Positions 1 through 7,051 of a stretch of DNA of 27,136 nucleotides are shown here, piece after piece. Source of the stretch: DASXYG01 sp036502625 (GTDB lineage: Bacteria; Actinomycetota; Actinomycetes; Streptosporangiales; Streptosporangiaceae); the NCBI GenBank assembly GCA_036502625.1, contig DASXYG010000133.1:1-27136 (forward strand), in the 5' to 3' direction. Position numbers and translations under genes: made by a program. Under the pieces are notes generated by a model. It had not been told where the DNA came from, ran no database searches, and worked only from the letters and a program-made list of their open reading frames with translations. Each line of letters begins with the position of its first letter. Within the stretch, counting starts at the first letter, position 1.

Positions 1-55
1 CCGCCGCCGGGTCGGCAGGGGTGACGGAACCCCGATGTGACCAAAGGGAGCGACC

Positions 56-1105
56 ATGGCGGAGACGACAGCGATCCGGCCGGGGCGGAGGACGGTGACA
101 CCGGTGACCACCATCGAGGCGACGCCGCCGCCGGGCGACGCGTTCGCGCGGGCGGCCGCCCCGTACCGGCCGGAGCTGCTGGCCTACTGCTACCGCATGC
201 TCGGCTCGGCGCACGACGCCGAGGACCTCGTCCAGGAGACGTACCTGCGCGCGTGGCGCTCCTACGGCGCGTTCGAAGGCCGCTCGTCCGTCCGCACCTG
301 GCTCTACCGGATCGCCACCAACGCCTGCCTGACCGCGCTGGACAACCGCAAGCGCCGGCCGCTGCCGGCCGGCCTCGGCGGCCCGGCCGACGACCCCGAG
401 GCGCCGACCGCGCCGCCGCTGGAGGTGGCCTGGCTCCAGCCGCTCCCCGACCGCATGCTCCGGTCCGGGCCGGACGACCCCGCCGCGATCGTCGCCGCGC
501 GGGGGCGGCTGCGGCTCGCGCTGATCGCCGCCCTGCAGTACCTGCCCGCGCGCCAGCGCGCCGTGCTCATCCTGCGCGACGTCCTCGCGCTGCGCGCGGC
601 CGAGGTCGCCGAGCTGCTCGGCGTCTCCGTCCCGGCGGTCAAGAGCATCCTGCAGCGCGCCCGCGCCCAGCTCGGGCAGGCGGCCCCCGCCGAGGACGAC
701 ATGACCGAGGCGTCCGGCGCGTACGAACGCGACCTGCTCGACCGCTACGTCACGGCCTTCGAGAACGCCGACGTCGCCGCGCTGATGGGGCTGCTGACCG
801 CGGACGCCGTCCTGGAGATGCCGCCCACCCCCACCTGGTTCGCCGGCCGCGACGCCGTCGCCGGCTTCTTCGCGGCCCGGGTGCTCACCGCGCCCGGCGC
901 CGTACGGATGGTCCCGACCGCGGCCAACGGGCAGCCCGCGGCCGCGATGTACCAGCGCGGCCCGGACGGCGCCCACCGCGTCCACGCCGTGATGGTCCTC
1001 ACCGCCACCGCCGCCGGTATCGCGCACATCACCGCGTTCCGCGATCCCGTCCTATTCGACCTCTTCGGCCTCCCCCAGGTACTCAGGCCCCGCCAGGACA
1101 CCTGA
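56..1105 (+). CDS. ECF RNA polymerase sigma factor with C-terminal SnoaL-like domain (SigG-like)
   Basis: A 349-aa group 4 sigma factor that should direct RNA polymerase to a small regulon. Sigma region 2 lies at about residues 37-100 (YCYRMLGSAHDAEDLVQET, then WLYRIATNACL). Sigma region 4 lies at about 155-206 (LPARQRAVLILRDVLAL, then an HTH around VSVPAVKSILQRARAQL). Residues 223-335 form a SnoaL/NTF2-like domain, which in several ECF groups modulates activity in place of an anti-sigma factor. The length and layout match the SigG/SigX5-type ECFs of actinobacteria (established family knowledge; exact group is inference). The ATG at 56 follows a GGGAG at 46-50. No anti-sigma gene is adjacent. 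The last codons and the TGA lie inside the first unit of the tandem repeat that follows. Confidence 0.93.
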   Translation: MAETTAIRPGRRTVTPVTTIEATPPPGDAFARAAAPYRPELLAYCYRMLGSAHDAEDLVQETYLRAWRSYGAFEGRSSVRTWLYRIATNACLTALDNRKRRPLPAGLGGPADDPEAPTAPPLEVAWLQPLPDRMLRSGPDDPAAIVAARGRLRLALIAALQYLPARQRAVLILRDVLALRAAEVAELLGVSVPAVKSILQRARAQLGQAAPAEDDMTEASGAYERDLLDRYVTAFENADVAALMGLLTADAVLEMPPTPTWFAGRDAVAGFFAARVLTAPGAVRMVPTAANGQPAAAMYQRGPDGAHRVHAVMVLTATAAGIAHITAFRDPVLFDLFGLPQVLRPRQDT

Positions 1106-1345
1106 GGGATCGCGAAATTCGGCGGGCGCTCGGCCCCGCTGAGGCACCCTGGGGATCGCGACGTTCGGGTGGTCGGCCCCGCTAGACACCCGGGGGATCG
1201 CGAAGTTTTGGGGGCGCTCGGCCCCGCTGAGGCACCCTGGGAATCGCGAAGTTCGGGGGTGCTCAGCCTCGCTAGGACACCCGGGGGATCGCGAAGTTCG
1301 GGGGGCGCTCGGCCCGGCTACGGCACCCGGGGGATCGCGGAGTTG
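1084..1345. repeat. Six-copy ~46-bp tandem repeat between convergent genes
   Basis: The core GATCGCGA recurs at 1108, 1154, 1196, 1242 (AATCGCGA), 1287 and 1333 (GATCGCGG). The spacings are 46, 42, 46, 45 and 46 bp. Each unit reads roughly GGGGGATCGCGAAGTTCGGG, then GGGCGCTCGGCCCCGCT, then either GAGGCACCCTG or AGGACACCCGG. Units ending in the two variants tend to alternate. Similarity starts within the last codons of the upstream sigma gene and ends inside the 3' end of the opposing oxidoreductase. Both stop codons (TGA at 1103-1105, TAG at 1318-1320 on the minus strand) therefore lie in repeat units. There is no unique spacer, so this is not a CRISPR array. Function unknown. Confidence 0.9.
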
Positions 1346-1932
1346 GGGTCCGTCCCGGCGAACGCCAGGCCGATCGTGAACCCGGCTACCTCCTCCAACT
1401 GCCGCGCCCGCGCCAGCGGGCCGAGGACGGCCGGCGTCGCTCCGACGTCCCGTACCAGCCGGCCCGCCACGTCCAGTGCGGCCGGGTCGTCGCCGCAGAT
1501 TGGCACGGTCACCGGCGGCGTGCCGGGCGCCCACTGGGCGGCCGGCATGAGGTGGAACGCCTTCACCACGCCCGCGCCGGGCGCCCACGCCGCGATCCGC
1601 TCCGCCATGGAGCCCGCGCCGGTCAGCAGCACGCCCACACCGTGGTCGACCGCGTTGGTGGGGTCGACCAGCGCGACGCCGGCCAGCGACCCGTCCGGCG
1701 CGCCCGCCGCGGCCAGCATGCCGGCGGCGCCGTCCCACGCCACCGCGAGCAGCACCGCGTCGCGCCCCGCGACCGCCGCGCGCGGCTCCTCGGCCCGCCC
1801 GCCCAGCGACTCGGCGACCGTCCGCGCCTTGGCCGCCGAACGCCCGGCCACCGTCACCTCGTGCCCCGCCCGCGTCCAGCCCGCGCCCAGCGCCGCCGCC
1901 AGCGCGCCCGTGCCCAGCACCGCGATCCGCAT
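1318..1932 (-). CDS. NAD(P)-binding F420-reductase-like oxidoreductase
   Basis: A 204-aa protein with an N-terminal Rossmann fold. MRIAVLGTGALAAALG (residues 1-16) is the dinucleotide loop, and the basic GRSAAK after strand 2 (residues 30-35) suggests NADPH. Size and layout fit the F420-dependent NADP reductase/YqcJ-like family (PF03807); the substrate cannot be read from sequence. I place the start at the ATG at 1932, because GGGGAG sits 5 nt upstream on the minus strand and the next upstream ATG has no such site. The gene is divergent from the HxlR regulator, a common arrangement in which HxlR controls the reductase. The C-terminal residues AIPRVP and the stop come from the tandem repeat, so the native C-terminus may have been replaced or extended by the repeat. 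Confidence 0.88.
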   Translation of the reverse strand: MRIAVLGTGALAAALGAGWTRAGHEVTVAGRSAAKARTVAESLGGRAEEPRAAVAGRDAVLLAVAWDGAAGMLAAAGAPDGSLAGVALVDPTNAVDHGVGVLLTGAGSMAERIAAWAPGAGVVKAFHLMPAAQWAPGTPPVTVPICGDDPAALDVAGRLVRDVGATPAVLGPLARARQLEEVAGFTIGLAFAGTDPNSAIPRVP

Positions 1933-1982
1933 GATGTCTCCCCTCGTCACCGATGATCCGGGGCTACCGTAGGGACGGCGGC

Positions 1983-2000
1983 ACGCACCGATCGGTGCGT
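1983..2000. promoter_or_regulatory. Perfect 18-bp palindrome, candidate HxlR operator
   Basis: ACGCACCGATCGGTGCGT is a perfect 18-bp palindrome in the 80-bp gap between the divergent oxidoreductase (start 1932, minus) and HxlR (start 2013-2028, plus). HxlR proteins bind as winged-helix dimers to such dyads in their own divergent promoters. Operator function is inferred from position and symmetry. Confidence 0.65.
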
Positions 2001-2012
2001 ATCGGGCGCGCG

Positions 2013-2393
2013 ATGATGGGCGGCGAGATGAGCGACTGCTACGAAATGGTCGCGGACTGCCGCCTGCGCGCCGCCACCGACCTGTTCGCGCACACCTGGG
2101 ACCCCGTCGTCCTCGCCGCCCTGCACGCCGCGGGCCCGCTGCGCCGCCGCGCGCTGCGCACGTCCATCGGCGGCATCAGCGACAAGGCGCTGACCGAGGC
2201 GCTGCGCCGCGTACTCGCCGCCGGCCTCGTCGAACGCCGCGCGTACGCGGAGGCCCCGCCCCGCGTCGAATACCACCTGACCCCCCTCGGCCGCAGCCTC
2301 GCCGAGGGCCCCATGCGCGCCCTCGGCGACTGGATCAGCGCCCACGGCGACGACCTCCTCGCCGCCCACCTCCGCCAAGAGAACGCCTCCTAG
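2013..2393 (+). CDS. HxlR-family winged-helix transcriptional regulator
   Basis: About 126 aa. The body is a typical HxlR winged helix: HTWDPVVLAALHAAGPLRRRALRTSIGGISDKALTEALRRVLAAGLVERR, followed by the wing PPRVEYHLTPLGRSL. It begins with the Cys-containing segment CYEMVADCRLRAATDLF, a position where thiol-sensing HxlR proteins such as HypR and YodB carry a redox Cys. Redox sensing here is inference. The ATG codons at 2013, 2016 and 2028 are all possible. The in-frame start at 1953 is unlikely because it would translate the palindrome at 1983-2000. The likely targets are itself and the divergent oxidoreductase, and possibly the hydrolase downstream. Confidence 0.9.
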   Translation: MMGGEMSDCYEMVADCRLRAATDLFAHTWDPVVLAALHAAGPLRRRALRTSIGGISDKALTEALRRVLAAGLVERRAYAEAPPRVEYHLTPLGRSLAEGPMRALGDWISAHGDDLLAAHLRQENAS

Positions 2394-2419
2394 CCCGCGG
2401 CCGCACACCGCGGCGCGGG
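2394..2419 (+). terminator. GC-rich hairpin after HxlR gene
   Basis: Directly after the HxlR stop, CCCGCG (2394-2399) pairs with CGCGGG (2414-2419). After a one-base bulge, CCGC (2401-2404) pairs with GCGG (2410-2413) around a 5-nt loop. There is no T-tract, which is common for actinobacterial terminators. Confidence 0.5.
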
Positions 2420-2433
2420 AATGTCGGTGGCCG

Positions 2434-2457
2434 TCCGTACGATCCGTGCCGTACGGA
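2434..2457. promoter_or_regulatory. 8-bp inverted repeat upstream of hydrolase
   Basis: TCCGTACG (2434-2441) and CGTACGGA (2450-2457) form perfect 8-bp arms with an 8-bp spacer, about 28 bp before the hydrolase start. It is a candidate operator. The sequence does not match the HxlR palindrome, so a different binding protein is possible. Confidence 0.4.
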
Positions 2458-2484
2458 ATTTCCGTCGCGGGGCGAGGTGAGACC

Positions 2485-3321
2485 ATGCGCGAATGGCCCC
2501 TGCGCGGCCGCTTCCCCAGCTCGGCCGGCGAGGTCCGCTGGGACAGTTTCGGCGCCGGCGGCGACCCGGTAGTGCTCGCCCACGGCACCCCGTTCTCCTC
2601 CCTCATCTGGCGCGAGATCGCCCCCGCCCTGGCCGCGCACCACCGCGTCTACGTCTGGGACATGCCGGGCTACGGCCGGTCCGCGGCCTACGACGGGCAG
2701 GACGTCTCACTGGCCGCCCAGGCGACGGTCCTCACCGAGCTGCTCGGCCACTGGGGGCTGACCCGGCCGCTCATGGTCGCGCACGACTCCGGCGGCGCCG
2801 TGGCGCTCGGCGCGCACCTGCTGCACGGCGCCGCGTACGCACGGCTCGCGCTCGTCGACGCGGTCACCCTGCCGCCGTGGGGCAGCCCGTTCTTCGAACT
2901 GGCCGGCGCGCACATCGACGTGTTCGCGCGGCTGCCCGCCGAGCTGCACGACGGCCTGGTCCGCGCGTACATCGGCACGGCGAGCAGCCCCGGGCTGACC
3001 GCCGCCACCCTCGACGCCCTGGCCGCGCCGTGGCGGGGCGACGACGGCCGCGCCGCCTTCTACCGCCAGCTCGACCAGCGCCGGGCCGACCCCGCCTTCA
3101 TCGACCAGCTCATCGGCGGCTACCCCGGAATCCGCATGCCGGTGCTCGTCTGCTGGGGCGCCGACGACCGCTGGATCCCCGCCGACCGCGGCCGGGAACT
3201 GGCCGCCCGGATCCCCGGCGCCCGGCTGCGCGTCATCCCCGGCGCCGGCCACCTCGTCCAGGAGGACCACCCGGCCGAGCTGGCCGCGGCGCTGCTGGCG
3301 TTCCTGCACGGCATCGGGTGA
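2485..3321 (+). CDS. Alpha/beta hydrolase with Asp nucleophile (dehalogenase/epoxide-hydrolase-like)
   Basis: A 278-aa alpha/beta-hydrolase fold enzyme. The oxyanion-hole segment HGTP is at 33-36 and DMPGYGRS at 59-66. The nucleophile elbow reads AHDSGG (99-104), which puts Asp101 rather than Ser at the nucleophile position. Haloalkane and haloacetate dehalogenases and epoxide hydrolases share this feature. The acid is probably Asp227 or Asp228 in WGADDRW, and the base is His256 in GAGHLVQ. The start at 2485 is chosen for the GAGGTG upstream; the earlier ATG at 2446 has no ribosome-binding site and would overlap the inverted repeat. The gene converges on the next gene with a 13-nt gap. An Asp-nucleophile hydrolase is likely; the substrate is unknown. 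Confidence 0.88.
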   Translation: MREWPLRGRFPSSAGEVRWDSFGAGGDPVVLAHGTPFSSLIWREIAPALAAHHRVYVWDMPGYGRSAAYDGQDVSLAAQATVLTELLGHWGLTRPLMVAHDSGGAVALGAHLLHGAAYARLALVDAVTLPPWGSPFFELAGAHIDVFARLPAELHDGLVRAYIGTASSPGLTAATLDALAAPWRGDDGRAAFYRQLDQRRADPAFIDQLIGGYPGIRMPVLVCWGADDRWIPADRGRELAARIPGARLRVIPGAGHLVQEDHPAELAAALLAFLHGIG

Positions 3322-3334
3322 ACGCCGCCGTCCG

Positions 3335-4837
3335 TCACACGCGGCGTACGCGGGCCAGCCAGGCGGGCAGGTCGCCGTGCTCGCCGTCCGCGCCGGTCAC
3401 GCCCCGGTACACCGTGCGGGCCAGGTCCTCGACCGCCCAGCCGCCGGTGAACGCCGTACGGATCACCGTGTCGCTGACCTCCGGGCCGAAGCCGGGTCCC
3501 TCGTCGGACAGCGCGAGCACGAACACCCGCCCGCGCGGCCGGCACACCCGGCGCAGCTCCGCGACGTACCGCTCGCGGTCGGCGTCGCCGAAGATGTGGA
3601 ACAACGCGCTGTCCAGCACCGTGTCGTACGCCCCGGCCCCGACATCGGCGGAAAGCCGCAGCGCGTCAGCCACCGCGAACCGCGCCGCGACGCCCCGCCC
3701 CGCCGCGTTCGCCCGCGCCGCCTCCACGGCCGGCACGGACGCGTCCACGCCGAGCACGTCGTAGCCGCGTTCAGTCAGCAGGATCGTGTGCTCCCCGGTG
3801 CCGCAGCCCGCGTCCAGCACCGCGCCGCGGATGCCGCCCGTACGCTCCAGCTCCACGACCGCGGGCTGCGGCGCCCCGATCACCCACGGCGCCGTGCCGT
3901 CCCGGTACGCCGCGTCGAACACCGCCAGCCCGCCGGGCACGCCCTCGGAGGGCGGCGGTCCGGCGGTCAGCTCCTGCGCGTGCGCGAGGAGCTCGTCGGC
4001 GTCGGCGAAGTCGGCCTCCGTGGGGGCGTCGTCCTGGGCGAGGTCGCGGCGCCAGTAGCCGGAGAAGTCGATGGAGCGCTTCGCCACGCCGCGTACGCCC
4101 ACCAGGTGGCGGCGCAGCGCCCGCACCATGCCCGCCTCGCCGGCCAGCCACGCGAACACCGCGCCGCCGGGGAACTCCGCCGCCTCGACCGCCGCGACCA
4201 GCGCCGCACCCGGCCCTCCGGCGGCGCGCACCCACCGCACGTCCACCCCGGACGGCGCGGCCGGCGGCTGCTCGGCGGCGGCGTCCGCGACCTCGACGAA
4301 CGCCAGGCCCCGCGCGCCGGACGGCAGCGCCTCCAGCAGCGTGCCGATCGCCGGCAGCGCCGTCTCGTCCCCGGCCAGCAGCACCCAGTCCGCCGCCGCG
4401 ACCGACCCGCGCAGCGGCACGGGCCGCGCGAAGTCCGGCGACGGCCCGAACATGCCGAGCGTGTCGCCGGGCGCCGCGGCCATCGCCCACCGCGTGGCCG
4501 GCCCGGCGTCGGGGTGCAGGACGAAGTCGACCGTGACCGTGCCGGCCTCGGCGTCGGCCGCGCGCAGCGTGTAGCTGCGCATCCACGGCCGCTCCTCGTC
4601 GGGGATCGCCACGAACGCGCCGTACCAGGACGCCAGGTCGCCGTCCGCGTCCGGGAGCCGCGGCGCGTCCTGGCCCGGACGCGGGAAGTACAGCTTGACC
4701 TGCTGGTCCGGCGCGTCGACCACGAGCCGTCCCGCGCCGGCGAGGTCGTCGCCGCCGAACGTGATCCGCGCCATGCGCGGCGTCAGCCGGGTGACGCCGG
4801 TGACGCGGATGAACCGGACCGGGAGCCGCTGCCCCAT
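3335..4837 (-). CDS. Fused siderophore-interacting flavoprotein and SAM methyltransferase
   Basis: A 500-aa two-domain protein. Residues 5-135 form the FAD-binding domain of siderophore-interacting proteins (ViuB/YqjH family), with the flavin motif RSYTLR at 87-92. Residues 150-262 form the NAD(P)H-binding half (WVLLAGDETALPAI at 151-164, FAWLAGEAGMVRALRRHL, ending in SGYWRRD). Such proteins reduce ferric siderophores in the cytoplasm. After an acidic linker (268-300), residues 305-500 form a class I methyltransferase with motif I LDAGCGTGEHTI (341-352) and acidic Asp365 in GVDAS. Stand-alone family members end near YWRRG at about 260-280 aa, so the second half is a true extension, read continuously with no frameshift. 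GGAGG lies 4 nt before the ATG at 4837. The gene is divergent from the double-MerR regulator. The methyl acceptor is unknown. Confidence 0.9.
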   Translation of the reverse strand: MGQRLPVRFIRVTGVTRLTPRMARITFGGDDLAGAGRLVVDAPDQQVKLYFPRPGQDAPRLPDADGDLASWYGAFVAIPDEERPWMRSYTLRAADAEAGTVTVDFVLHPDAGPATRWAMAAAPGDTLGMFGPSPDFARPVPLRGSVAAADWVLLAGDETALPAIGTLLEALPSGARGLAFVEVADAAAEQPPAAPSGVDVRWVRAAGGPGAALVAAVEAAEFPGGAVFAWLAGEAGMVRALRRHLVGVRGVAKRSIDFSGYWRRDLAQDDAPTEADFADADELLAHAQELTAGPPPSEGVPGGLAVFDAAYRDGTAPWVIGAPQPAVVELERTGGIRGAVLDAGCGTGEHTILLTERGYDVLGVDASVPAVEAARANAAGRGVAARFAVADALRLSADVGAGAYDTVLDSALFHIFGDADRERYVAELRRVCRPRGRVFVLALSDEGPGFGPEVSDTVIRTAFTGGWAVEDLARTVYRGVTGADGEHGDLPAWLARVRRV

Positions 4838-4847
4838 CACACCTCCA

Positions 4848-4898
4848 CACAAAGGACCTCGATGAACAGCTTCAATTGTTTCATTGAAGTCCTTTGTG
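4848..4898. promoter_or_regulatory. AT-rich inverted repeat between fusion gene and MerR gene
   Basis: The arms 4848-4866 and 4880-4898 are 19 bp with two mismatches (CACAAAGGACC and GGTCCTTTGTG-like halves). A nested 7-bp pair, CTTCAAT (4870-4876) and ATTGAAG (4883-4889), sits inside. The patch is much more AT-rich than its surroundings and directly precedes the fusion gene. No DtxR/IdeR iron-box consensus is evident. A second 8-bp pair, TGAGACTT (4897-4904) and AAGTCTCA (4948-4955), lies toward the regulator. It is a candidate operator for the MerR-type protein. Confidence 0.55.
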
Positions 4899-4984
4899 AG
4901 ACTTCGGCCGACGCGATGCCCAGGGCCGTCGGGAATCGTGGGGGCGAAAGTCTCAAACCGCGGGCAAGGGGTACGCTCGGCCGC

Positions 4985-5719
4985 GTGCCGAGCCGAACCC
5001 AGGACCGCGCCCGCACCCGCGCCGTCGACATCGCGCGTACGGCGGGCATCTCCGTCCAGCAGGTCCGCAACTACGTCGACCTCGGCGTCCTGCCCCCGGT
5101 CGAGCGCACCCCCAGCGGCTACCGGATCTTCACCGCCGACCACGCCGCCGCGGTCGTCGCCGTCCGCAGCCTGGCCGCCGGCCACGGCTGGGCCCGCACC
5201 CGCGCGATCATGCGCGCCGTGCACGCCGGCGACCTCGACACCGCGCTCGCTGAGCTCGACGCCGGCCACGCCGAGCTGCACCACGAGCGCACCGAGATCG
5301 CCCGCGTGCTGGCCGCCGTCGACGACCTCGCCGCCGCCGTTCCACCGCCGGCCGCGGCCCGGCGCGGCGCGCTGCGCGTCGGCGAGGTCGCCCGCGCCAC
5401 CGGCGTCCGCACGTCCGCGCTGCGCCTGTGGGAACGGCACGGCCTGCTCCGCCCGGCCCGCGACACCGCCACCGGCTACCGCGCGTACGACCCCGCCGAG
5501 GTGCGCAACGCCCGCGTCGTGGCGCTGCTGCGCCGCGGCGGTTACCCCATCCCCATCGTCCGCGCCGTCCTCGACGAGCTCCGCACCACCGGCGACCCGC
5601 GCCGCGTCCGCACGGAACTGGCCGCCCGCGAACGCGACCTGGTGGCCCGCAGCCGCAACCGCCTGGCCGCGTCCGCCGCCCTGCACACCTACCTCACCCA
5701 CCGCGCCGCACCGGCCTAG
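4985..5719 (+). CDS. Transcriptional regulator with two MerR-type HTH domains
   Basis: A 244-aa protein carrying two MerR winged-helix domains. The first is at 13-66 (VDIARTAGISVQQVRNYVD, then SGYRIFTADHAAAV). The second is at 129-200 (VGEVARATGVRTSALRLWE, then TGYRAYDPAEVRNARVV). A helical linker lies between them. Classical MerR proteins have one such domain plus a dimerisation coil; two in one chain occurs in actinobacterial TioE-like regulators (recalled, not checked). The reading frame is open far upstream, but coding signal begins at the GTG at 4985. A -10-like TACGCT at 4972-4977 lies 7 nt before it, which suggests a leaderless transcript. It is divergent from the flavoprotein-methyltransferase fusion, its probable target. 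No Cys cluster is present, so metal sensing of the MerR/CueR kind is unlikely. Confidence 0.88.
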   Translation: MPSRTQDRARTRAVDIARTAGISVQQVRNYVDLGVLPPVERTPSGYRIFTADHAAAVVAVRSLAAGHGWARTRAIMRAVHAGDLDTALAELDAGHAELHHERTEIARVLAAVDDLAAAVPPPAAARRGALRVGEVARATGVRTSALRLWERHGLLRPARDTATGYRAYDPAEVRNARVVALLRRGGYPIPIVRAVLDELRTTGDPRRVRTELAARERDLVARSRNRLAASAALHTYLTHRAAPA

Positions 5720-5878
5720 TAGGGCAGCCGCAGTTTGGGGATCATGGCTGGTGAGGGCGTTCCCGGACCGCGCGTGATGAGGATGAGGCGGCTGTGGCTG
5801 TGATCGTGGAGGGTGAGCTGGCAGTGGTGGGCCTGGCCGCGCCTCGTCACATGCTGGGCTCGTCTGCTGGGCTCGTCG
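5720..5878. other. Non-coding gap with a 13-bp tandem duplication
   Basis: This is the gap between the convergent MerR and TetR genes. TGCTGGGCTCGTC occurs twice head to tail (5852-5864 and 5865-5877), ending just before the TetR stop. No recognised gene is present. A short minus-strand reading frame ending at 5718-5720 shows no family I know and may be a gene remnant. Confidence 0.5.
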
Positions 5879-6493
5879 TCAAGCTGAATCCCCGGCCGCG
5901 AGCAGGCTGTCCATGACGGTCTCGGCGAGGCTGTGCGCGGCGGCGAGGACGTCGTCGTCGTTGACGTCGGCCTGGGCCGACGCCTCTACGGCGGCATTGA
6001 TGCTCAGCAGCGCGATACGCAGCAGCAGCACGTCCGTCGGCGTCCGGCGGGGCAGCAGGCCGGTCAGCGCGTCGGCAAGGCTGGTCAGGGCGTTGCCGAT
6101 CCGGCTGCCGGTCTGTTCCTCGACTGCGCGTACCAGCACCGGGTTGGCGGCCATGAAGCGGATACCGCGCAGCTTGTCGGTGGTAAACGTCTCGATCCAG
6201 CGCAGTACCGCCGTCTTGGCCAGTTGCGGTGTCCGGGGTTGGGCGGCGATCCACTCCAGGAGTTCCTCCGCTTCGGACCCCCGCTGGGTGAACACGGACC
6301 GCAGAATGTCCTCCTTGCCAGCGAAGTGGTAGTAGAGCGACGCCTTCCTGATCCCCAGCGCTTCGGCGATCGCGCGCATGGACGTCGCCTCGTACCCGGC
6401 GGTGGTGAACATCTCCAGAGCGACGCGGCAGATCTCGGCGCGCGTCTCGGCGCCCGACCTCCGGACCGGCTCGACTGTGGGGGACGTAGCCAT
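5879..6493 (-). CDS. TetR/AcrR-family transcriptional regulator
   Basis: A 204-aa regulator. The N-terminal HTH is TRAEICRVALEMFTTAGYEATSMRAIAEALGIRKASLYYHFAGKEDIL (about 18-64, shown by family pattern). The helical ligand-binding domain is divergent, as usual. The minus strand carries TAGACT at 6505-6500, six bases before the ATG at 6493, so the mRNA is probably leaderless. Its -35 region falls in the left arm of the 46-bp inverted repeat. The divergent SRPBCC/DUF1304 pair is the likely target, and self-repression is expected. Confidence 0.93.
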   Translation of the reverse strand: MATSPTVEPVRRSGAETRAEICRVALEMFTTAGYEATSMRAIAEALGIRKASLYYHFAGKEDILRSVFTQRGSEAEELLEWIAAQPRTPQLAKTAVLRWIETFTTDKLRGIRFMAANPVLVRAVEEQTGSRIGNALTSLADALTGLLPRRTPTDVLLLRIALLSINAAVEASAQADVNDDDVLAAAHSLAETVMDSLLAAGDSA

Positions 6494-6511
6494 GCGACTA
6501 GTCTACCGACC

Positions 6512-6557
6512 GCTTACCTACCGACAGGTAGGCTTGCCTACCTGTCGGTAGGTAAGC
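6512..6557. promoter_or_regulatory. Perfect 46-bp inverted repeat, double TetR operator over divergent promoters
   Basis: The 22-bp arms at 6512-6533 and 6536-6557 are exact reverse complements separated by TT. Each arm holds a 16-bp operator-like dyad: CCTACCGACAGGTAGG at 6517-6532 and its reverse complement at 6537-6552. Their centres are 20 bp apart, about two helical turns. On the plus strand, TTGCCT (6534-6539), an 18-bp spacer and TAGCGT (6558-6563) make a good promoter for the SRPBCC gene. The tetR promoter overlaps the other arm. One occupied site would silence both genes. Confidence 0.85.
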
Positions 6558-6598
6558 TAGCGTGAGCGTGCGAGCCAATTGCCGAAGAGGAGACAGCG

Positions 6599-7051
6599 AT
6601 GAGCCAGTACACCGTCGTACGCGAGTACCCGTACCCGGTCGAGGAGGTCTGGCAGGTGCTGACCGACCCCGAGTACGTCGCGCAGTGGACCACCACCGGC
6701 CAGGGCGGCCGCCCCGAGGGGTTCCAGCCGGCGCCGGGGACGCGTTTCCGGTTCGTCGGCAAGCCGACCATGAGCTGGGCCGGCATCGTCTACTGCGAGG
6801 TCAAGGAGGTCGATGCCCCTCACTCGATGCGTTACACGTGGCAGGGCGACGCCGAGAGTGACGCCGTCACCGATGTCGAGTACCTGCTGGACGAGATCCC
6901 GGGCGGCACCCGCTTCACCTGGAAGCACACGGGATTCACCGGAGCCGGCGGCTTCGCCATGTCAAAACTGCTGGCCAAGGTCCGCCGCAAGATGCTCAAC
7001 GAAGGCCTGCCGCCCGTACTCGCCGCCCGTCACGAGTCCCACCCGGCATGA
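6599..7051 (+). CDS. SRPBCC (START-like/AHSA1) domain protein
   Basis: A 150-aa protein with the helix-grip fold typical of polyketide cyclase/AHSA1-type SRPBCC proteins. It opens with the strand YTVVREYPYPVEEVWQVLTDPEYVAQWT, followed by an FRFVGKP strand, YTWQGD and GGTRFTWKHTGF. These proteins bind hydrophobic ligands in a central cavity; the ligand here is unknown. The ATG follows GAGGAG with 7 nt spacing. Its stop overlaps the next start as ATGA, so the two products are translationally coupled. Transcription should start just downstream of the 46-bp operator and be released when the divergent TetR binds its effector. Confidence 0.9.
   Translation: MSQYTVVREYPYPVEEVWQVLTDPEYVAQWTTTGQGGRPEGFQPAPGTRFRFVGKPTMSWAGIVYCEVKEVDAPHSMRYTWQGDAESDAVTDVEYLLDEIPGGTRFTWKHTGFTGAGGFAMSKLLAKVRRKMLNEGLPPVLAARHESHPA

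Noticed and set aside
1084..1345. CRISPR array
   Set aside because: Units are directly adjacent with no unique spacers, and no cas genes are present.
3377..4984. Long plus-strand open frame antisense to the flavoprotein-methyltransferase gene
   Set aside because: The Arg/His/Pro-rich translation is typical of GC-rich antisense sequence. Only the segment from 4985 on has real protein features (the MerR-type regulator).
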